From: JBDHZK01 sp039811865
GTDB lineage: Bacteria > Actinomycetota > Actinomycetes > Propionibacteriales > Propionibacteriaceae
Direction of reading: 5' to 3'
Assembly: GCA_039811865.1 (NCBI GenBank)
Contig: JBDHZK010000082.1
Location: forward strand, 1 to 11,854
Length of the DNA stretch: 11,854 nucleotides
A program made the translations under genes and the position numbers. Under the pieces are notes generated by a model. The model was given only the letters and a program-made list of their open reading frames with translations, was not told where the DNA came from and ran no database searches. Of this stretch, positions 7,302-11,854 are shown piece after piece (within the stretch, counting starts at the first letter, position 1; each line of letters opens with the position of its first letter).

Positions 7302-9719
7302 TTATCCCTGGGGTGTGGGGGCGACCGGGCCGCCCGGAACTGTTGGGCTGGGAGGGGCTGGACTGGGCGTGGGCTGCGTCGGGGCGCCCGGTACGGGGCC
7401 GCCGGCCGGAGGCGCGGGAGCCTCACCTCGTCGCACCAGCAGCACGCCGTCGCTGCCGGGCAGCCAGCCGGAGTCCCAGCCGGGTGCGGTTGCGTTGGCC
7501 AGGACGCGAATCCGGTAGCGGTAGTCGCGTGCCCCGGGGTCGCGTAGCAAGACTCGGAACGTCACCGGGGGGCTGGACGCCTGCACCACGAAGTTCTGGT
7601 CGCTGCGGACGTCCCCGTGGGCGTAGGACAGTTCGACGACGGCCTGCTGCCCGGCGTCCAGGTTGGGGACGATCAGCACCTCCAGCGCCGCTGTGGCGCC
7701 CGACCCAACCATCACCGTCTGGCCGAGGACGCCCGGGTCGGGTCCGCGGCGTTCGCTGGAGCCGTTCTTGAAGGTGACGATGGTGGTGAAGGTGAACGCG
7801 GTCAGGTCGGGGTTGCGGGTTGGCGCCGACCACTGCGCCGTGGCGCCGTTAGCGGCCAGTTCGGCGTGGTAGTGCAAGGTCAGATCGTTGCCGGGGTCGG
7901 CGTAGGTCGCGTCCACGATCACGCGGTCGAGGACGCTGAAGTCGCCCTGGGCGACGAACGTGGTCGGCAGGCGTCCCTCGAAGGGGGACGGCACGGTCAG
8001 CGTCTGCGCCCGGGTGGACGCCGGCGGCAAGCTGAGTTGCTGGCCGTCGGCCAGGTGATAGGTAATCGTGAAGTTGACCGGGTCGGGTTCTCCGTCGTGA
8101 CCGACGTAGGTGAAGTAGGTAGCGGTGGGGGCGGTGGCGGTCAGCTCGAAGGTTTGTTCGCCGTTGCGAGCCGACGCTCGTGGGTAGCTCAGCCGGACCT
8201 GAGCGCCGGACACCTCTGGGGGCTGTGGCGCCAAGGTCGCCACGACCTTGACGAAGCCGAGCGAGCGATACGAGATCACCAACTCGGTGCCCTGCCCGGT
8301 CAGGGTCCCGGAGGCGGGCACGCGGATCGTCTCGCCGGTGTCGCGGTAGATGATCTCGGAGAAGTACGCGAACTGGTCCTTGGTGGCGCCGTCGGCGCCG
8401 CGAGCCAGGATCTGCCGGAACCGCTGAGTCTGGTCGGCCGAGGTGAACAGCATCGACTTGCCGCCCTTGATGACGCGCTGTTGCTGATCGTCGGTTTGCT
8501 CGTAGCCGACGTTCACCTTGAGCCCGAAAACAGGGTCGGAGACGAAGTTCACGTTGGCGCGCACATTCAGTTGAAGCTCGCGGAAATACGGATCGGACAA
8601 GTCGAGATATTGCACCGCCGCGGTTATCTGCTCTGGGGTCAGATCGTGCGCGAGCGCCCCGTTGGGGTTCTTCTTGACCTGCACGACAGCGCTCTTGGAC
8701 AAGTTGATGTCGACCGTCCCCGTGAGCGTCGAGGTGAGCGACTGGATGGACGTGGGCGGCGGCGTCTGCCCCTCGGGCAGACCGGCGGCCTTGCGGGCCG
8801 CGTCGAACTGGCCGCTGACGTCCCGCAGAATCGAGGGGACGACGGAGTCGGTGAAGATCTTCAATGCCATCTCCTCGAACTTCGCCCGGATGGCCACGTA
8901 CTCGGGTTCGGTGCGGAAGTCGGAGTCGTCGATTTCCATGGTGATCGACTGGGTCTCGTTGCGGAACTGGTTGAAATCGGTGTGATTCTCCGTCCAACTG
9001 GTCCAGTACTCGCGGACCTCATGGATGAACCAGTAGTCGATCTCGGTGCGCTGCAGTTGGCTGTGGGTGATCTGGTACCGCTTGATCTGCTCGGACAAGA
9101 ACGCGCTGCGATCACCGTGGATGCGCACTTTGATGGACGGTATTCGCGCCGCGAAGGTCAGGTCGTCGTAGGCCACCGCCATCGGCAGCCCGCCCTTCAG
9201 CACGGCCTGGCGGAGCAGCTCGCTGGCGTCCTGGGAGAGGTCGCCGGCCAGGGTGGCGACGTTGGTGCTGATCAGGGACGGCTTGCTCGTGGCGACATGG
9301 GTCTCACCGCCGGGAGTGGGGATGGTCAGCCGGACGTCCCCCGACAGCCACTCCGCCGGCAAGGTGAGCTTCACCTGTCCGGGCGCGAAGCCGAGCCGGA
9401 AGAAGCGCAGCCAAAACCCGTGCTCGGGTCGATTGACCAGGTCGGTGAGGTGGTCGCGGACCTGCTGTTCCTCCTCGGCGGTCAGGCGAAGTTCGACGGA
9501 CGCCGCGATCCAGCCGCGCTGGGCCTCCAGTTGGTCCGGCGGCAGGTTTGCGACGTCGCGGGCGTAGATCAGCAGTTGCAGCAGCAAGTCGCCGTCGTCG
9601 TCCCGGGCGATTCGTGGGGTCGAGGGCATTGCGTAGAAGCGCAGCGCGTCCTCGTCGTCGCGATAGATCGTCACCTTCTCCAAGCCGGGGACGGTGAGGC
9701 TGTCGAAAAAGCTGAGCAT
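7302..9719 (-). CDS. 805-aa modular beta-rich protein of unknown function, paralogous to the upstream gene
   Basis: I do not recognise a family. There is no signal peptide (MLSFFDSLTVPG) and no membrane segment. Residues 1-60 form a strand-rich start with acidic loops (IYRDDED, ARDDDG). A region rich in aromatic and charged residues near 225-240 (YWFIHEVREYWTSW) and a helical stretch near 270-315 lead into the C-terminal half. From about residue 330 the protein lines up colinearly with the gene upstream. The anchor is LDLSDPYFRELQL (from 372), opposite IDLNNPLFQRLKI. Three further modules of about 85 residues follow, ending in VTFRVLLRDPGARDYRYRI, opposite QEWRVRLADRAARTYTWSL. The final 44 residues are Pro/Gly-rich (APTQPTPSPAPP), as in the paralogue. 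An AAGGAC Shine-Dalgarno at 9725-9730 supports the ATG at 9719. It sits between gaps of 13 and 3 bases in the operon, so it is likely co-expressed and perhaps co-assembled with its neighbours. Confidence 0.75.
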   Translation of the reverse strand: MLSFFDSLTVPGLEKVTIYRDDEDALRFYAMPSTPRIARDDDGDLLLQLLIYARDVANLPPDQLEAQRGWIAASVELRLTAEEEQQVRDHLTDLVNRPEHGFWLRFFRLGFAPGQVKLTLPAEWLSGDVRLTIPTPGGETHVATSKPSLISTNVATLAGDLSQDASELLRQAVLKGGLPMAVAYDDLTFAARIPSIKVRIHGDRSAFLSEQIKRYQITHSQLQRTEIDYWFIHEVREYWTSWTENHTDFNQFRNETQSITMEIDDSDFRTEPEYVAIRAKFEEMALKIFTDSVVPSILRDVSGQFDAARKAAGLPEGQTPPPTSIQSLTSTLTGTVDINLSKSAVVQVKKNPNGALAHDLTPEQITAAVQYLDLSDPYFRELQLNVRANVNFVSDPVFGLKVNVGYEQTDDQQQRVIKGGKSMLFTSADQTQRFRQILARGADGATKDQFAYFSEIIYRDTGETIRVPASGTLTGQGTELVISYRSLGFVKVVATLAPQPPEVSGAQVRLSYPRASARNGEQTFELTATAPTATYFTYVGHDGEPDPVNFTITYHLADGQQLSLPPASTRAQTLTVPSPFEGRLPTTFVAQGDFSVLDRVIVDATYADPGNDLTLHYHAELAANGATAQWSAPTRNPDLTAFTFTTIVTFKNGSSERRGPDPGVLGQTVMVGSGATAALEVLIVPNLDAGQQAVVELSYAHGDVRSDQNFVVQASSPPVTFRVLLRDPGARDYRYRIRVLANATAPGWDSGWLPGSDGVLLVRRGEAPAPPAGGPVPGAPTQPTPSPAPPSPTVPGGPVAPTPQG
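7305..7309 (-). promoter_or_regulatory. Ribosome binding site for the 750-aa gene
   Basis: AGGGA on the minus strand lies 6 bases before the ATG at 7298. It overlaps the last codons of the 805-aa gene, whose TAA is at 7304-7302. This placement fits stop-start translational coupling. Confidence 0.55.
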
Positions 9720-9724
9720 CTGCG

Positions 9725-9730
9725 GTCCTT
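9725..9730 (-). promoter_or_regulatory. Ribosome binding site for the 805-aa gene
   Basis: AAGGAC on the minus strand lies 5 bases before the ATG at 9719, inside the 13-base gap after the upstream TAG (9735-9733). It decides the 9719 start. Confidence 0.65.
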
Positions 9731-9732
9731 CG

Positions 9733-11854
9733 CTATGGGCCCGGTGGTGGGGGTGGCGTGGGGGTTGGCGTCGGAGCGGGGCCGGCCGGCGCTCCCGCTG
9801 GTGGACGGACGAACAGCCGGTCTTGGACCGCCGGCTGCGGCGTCGTCGAGCTCTGGGTGCCGTCGGCGCGCAGGCTGGTCAGCGACCAGGTGTAGGTGCG
9901 GGCCGCGCGGTCGGCGAGCCGGACGCGCCACTCCTGCGGCTGGCCGACCGACGCATCGTCGAAGAAGAGCGCTTCGGTTTGGGCGAAGGTGGCGTCCCCG
10001 CCCGGATCGGCGTAGGCGAGCTCGACGACCAGCCCGGCCAGCCCGAACGCGCTGGGCGGCGCGCCGATGTAGCGGACGACCACGGTGAGGACGCCCTCGG
10101 CGGGCACCCCGGCGACCAGGTTGGTGGACGTCCCGGGCCCCCACTCGCCCTCTTCCAGACCGCCGTCGGCGAAACTGACCCGCTGCCGCCAGCGCAGGGC
10201 CGCCGGCGCGTCCCGATCGGGCAGGCGGACCGACCAAAGGACCCGGCTCGCCGCGCCGGTGATCTCAAGGCTCCGGTTGTCCACCAGGGCGTCGTGTTGG
10301 CTGACTTGCAGGTCGACCACGCTGCGCGAAACCTCACCGAGGGCGTCGACCAAAATGATGTCGCCCTCCAGCCGGCCGGCTCTGGGGACGCCGAGGCTGA
10401 GCGCGTCCTTGGCCAAGGCACTGGGCAAGACCTGCGCCGGCAGCGTCTCGCAGGCGCCGTCGGAGTAGAAGACGACGGGCGTGAAGGTGACCTGGTCGCC
10501 TGGGCTGGCGAGCCGAAGCGGAACCAACTCGGCACGGTGCCCGGGGCTGAGTACGAGCAGGTGGCCGTCGTCGATGCCGAGGTCTGGCCGTCGGTAGCGC
10601 ACCGAGACCTGCACCTCGGTGACGTCGGTGGGGACGTTGGGGGCGAGGACGACGCGGGCCGGGACCATGAGCTGCAGCCAGCGTGGGTGGACGGCCAGGG
10701 TACGCAGCTCGGTGGGTGTCCAGGGTCCCTCGACATGGGTTTGGCGGCTGCCGACGCCGAAGTCGGCGCGGTAGTCGACGACCAGGCGGTACTCGTATTC
10801 GAGATTGCGGGTGTGGTCGACGAAGAACTCCAGGTCGACCCGGTCGCTGGTCTGGCGTAGCAAGGCGGCGCCGGTGTCCTTCGGTCCCGTCCCGTCGGGG
10901 CGCACGCCATAGCGGATCTCGACGGTCATTTGGGCGACGCCCTCGGCGGCGAAGTCGACGTCCGGGCATTCGATGGTGATCTTGAGCCGCTGGAACAGCG
11001 GGTTGTTCAGGTCGATGGGGTGGATCCGTTGCGCTAGCTCGGCCGCGGAGCAAAGCATCAGGAGTTGTCCCTGTGGGGTGGCGTGCCGGGCCTGGGCGGT
11101 CACCTGGTCGAGGGAGTAGGTGATGGTCTTGCGTTCCTCCTGGCTGATGGTGCGCAGCGTGAAGGCTAATTGGGGCCGACCCAGCTCCTCATAGAGCTTC
11201 TGGGCACCACTGCCCGGGGCTGACGGGTTGCCTCCCGGCTGTCCGGATGTGTTTCCGGACCCGCTCCCGCCGCTCGGTCCGCCGGTGCCCGAGCCACCGC
11301 TTCCCGGGCCGCCTCTGCCGGACCCGGTTGTGCCGGAGCCGCTTGTGCCGCCTGTCCCCGTGCCCGAGCCGCTTGCACCCGAGCCGCTCGAGCCGCTTCC
11401 GCCGGACCCGGTGGTGCCGGAGCCGGTTGTGCCGCCGGAGCCGGTGGTGCCTGAGCCGGGTGTGCCGCCGGAGCCGGTGGTGCCTGAGCCGGGTGTGCCG
11501 CCGGAGCCGGTGGTGCCTGAGCCGGGTGTGCCGCCAGTTCCCGTGCCTGAGCCGCTTGCACCCGAGCCGCCGGAGCCGCTTCCGCCGGACCCGGTAGTGC
11601 CTGTGCCGCTCGTGCCGCCGGTGCCCGTGCCTGAGCCGCTTGCACCCGAGCCGCCGGAGCCGGCTGCGCCGGAGCCGCCCGTGCCGCCCGAGACGCCGCC
11701 TGTACCGCCGGACGACCCGCCGCCCGACGTGGTGGTGCCGGTGCTGGGCACCTCGTCCTCATCCGGTGGTGGCGGGTCGCTGCGCGCCGAACCGGTCGTT
11801 CCGCCGCTCGTTCCGCCGGTTGGGTTGGTCGTTCCGCCGCTCGTTCCGCCGGTT
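9733..11854 (-). CDS. Gly/Ser/Thr-repeat protein with four beta-rich modules and a Pro-rich tail (5' end outside window)
   Basis: The frame is open to the right edge, giving at least 706 residues. The GTG at 11751 lies within low-complexity sequence and is not a credible start, so the true N-terminus and any signal peptide are unseen. About 215 codons (11854 to about 11205) encode Gly/Ser/Thr/Pro repeats such as GTPGSGTTGSG, with one acidic Pro break (DPPPPDEDE). A folded region follows: LYEELGRPQLAF, then KTITYSL and IDLNNPLFQRLKI (near 11016), then four strand-rich modules at roughly 11130-10672, 10670-10373, 10372-10105 and 10104-9808. These match the four modules of the 805-aa protein in the same order. 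The last 20 or so residues are Pro/Ala/Thr-rich. The repeat arm resembles a flexible stalk or spacer, and the modules resemble binding or structural beta-sandwiches. Function is unknown. It is the first visible gene of the operon. Confidence 0.75.
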   Translation of the reverse strand, partial: TGGTSGGTTNPTGGTSGGTTGSARSDPPPPDEDEVPSTGTTTSGGGSSGGTGGVSGGTGGSGAAGSGGSGASGSGTGTGGTSGTGTTGSGGSGSGGSGASGSGTGTGGTPGSGTTGSGGTPGSGTTGSGGTPGSGTTGSGGTTGSGTTGSGGSGSSGSGASGSGTGTGGTSGSGTTGSGRGGPGSGGSGTGGPSGGSGSGNTSGQPGGNPSAPGSGAQKLYEELGRPQLAFTLRTISQEERKTITYSLDQVTAQARHATPQGQLLMLCSAAELAQRIHPIDLNNPLFQRLKITIECPDVDFAAEGVAQMTVEIRYGVRPDGTGPKDTGAALLRQTSDRVDLEFFVDHTRNLEYEYRLVVDYRADFGVGSRQTHVEGPWTPTELRTLAVHPRWLQLMVPARVVLAPNVPTDVTEVQVSVRYRRPDLGIDDGHLLVLSPGHRAELVPLRLASPGDQVTFTPVVFYSDGACETLPAQVLPSALAKDALSLGVPRAGRLEGDIILVDALGEVSRSVVDLQVSQHDALVDNRSLEITGAASRVLWSVRLPDRDAPAALRWRQRVSFADGGLEEGEWGPGTSTNLVAGVPAEGVLTVVVRYIGAPPSAFGLAGLVVELAYADPGGDATFAQTEALFFDDASVGQPQEWRVRLADRAARTYTWSLTSLRADGTQSSTTPQPAVQDRLFVRPPAGAPAGPAPTPTPTPPPPPGP
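11431..11529 (-). repeat. Three perfect 33-bp tandem copies
   Basis: Units at 11431-11463, 11464-11496 and 11497-11529 are identical, each encoding an 11-residue GTPGSGTTGSG-type repeat. A diverged fourth unit lies at 11398-11430. Identity at the DNA level, including silent positions, indicates recent expansion. Confidence 0.9.
11540..11662 (-). repeat. 39-bp direct repeats with 84-bp period
   Basis: An identical 39-base stretch occurs at 11540-11578 and 11624-11662, 84 bases (28 codons) apart. A third, slightly diverged copy lies at 11357-11395. The copies encode the SGASGSGTGTG segments. This is a higher-order repeat enclosing the 33-bp array. Confidence 0.85.
11794..11854 (-). repeat. Second 33-bp-period repeat at the window edge
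   Basis: A 28-base stretch is identical at 11794-11821 and 11827-11854, giving a 33-base period that encodes TGGTSGGTTNP. The array probably continues beyond the window. It has the same period as the internal array but a different sequence. Confidence 0.8.

Larger units (their letters stand above)
11206..11854 (-). repeat. Coding low-complexity Gly/Ser/Thr tract
   Basis: The tract is built almost only from GGC/GGA/GGT, TCC/AGC, ACC/ACG/ACA and CCC-type codons on the minus strand. It contains several nested tandem families listed separately. The reading frame is kept through every repeat, because the units are multiples of three. Confidence 0.9.

Noticed and set aside
7617..10088. Plus-strand open frame of 823 codons
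   Set aside because: It lies opposite the 805-aa gene and runs into the repeat-protein gene. The minus-strand frame has paralogous protein similarity, Shine-Dalgarno sequences and tight operon spacing. Long antisense frames are expected in GC-rich coding DNA.
11357..11662. CRISPR array
   Set aside because: The repeats are contiguous, in frame and low-complexity, without unique spacers.
11749..11751. GTG at 11751 as the start of the repeat protein
   Set aside because: The same low-complexity frame continues to the window edge without a stop, so the gene starts outside.
11206..11854. Collagen-like protein
   Set aside because: The Gly spacing does not keep a Gly-X-Y period; the units are 11 residues long with irregular Gly placement.

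Overview
The window is GC-rich, and its coding frames show strong third-position G/C bias. The long spurious open frames on the opposite strand are typical of such DNA. Gene style and content suggest a high-GC actinobacterium, but this is inference; there is no rRNA, tRNA or marker gene to fix the taxon. I see no transposase, integrase, CRISPR array or phage gene.

Layout. Bases 1-2816 (+ strand) hold the end of a two-gene unit. The first gene is a processive family 2 glycosyltransferase with membrane segments, cut by the left edge. It overlaps by ATGA with a polytopic membrane protein of GT-C (lipid-phosphate-sugar glycosyltransferase) style. Together they look like part of a surface polysaccharide or glycoconjugate locus. 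A 34-base gap separates this unit from a convergent operon.

Bases 2851-11854 (- strand) form a tightly packed four-gene operon read right to left, with gaps of 13, 3 and 5 bases. Its promoter lies beyond the right edge. In transcription order: (i) a protein with a very long Gly/Ser/Thr-rich tandem-repeat N-terminus, cut by the right edge, then four beta-rich modules and a Pro-rich tail; (ii) an 805-aa protein whose C-terminal half is a colinear paralogue of the modular part of (i); (iii) a 750-aa beta-rich protein with a Pro-rich hinge; (iv) a 729-aa protein that appears to fuse a terpene-cyclase-like alpha/alpha toroid to an ABBA (DMATS-like) prenyltransferase barrel. I do not recognise (i)-(iii) as members of any named family.

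The operon is the interesting part. Three large, apparently leaderless, repeat-built proteins are co-transcribed with a putative two-domain isoprenoid enzyme, and the enzyme's start codon sits at the base of a 20-bp inverted repeat. A working hypothesis, which is inference only, is that (i)-(iii) form a multi-protein assembly or scaffold and that (iv) modifies it or supplies a prenylated product. No function can be assigned from sequence alone.
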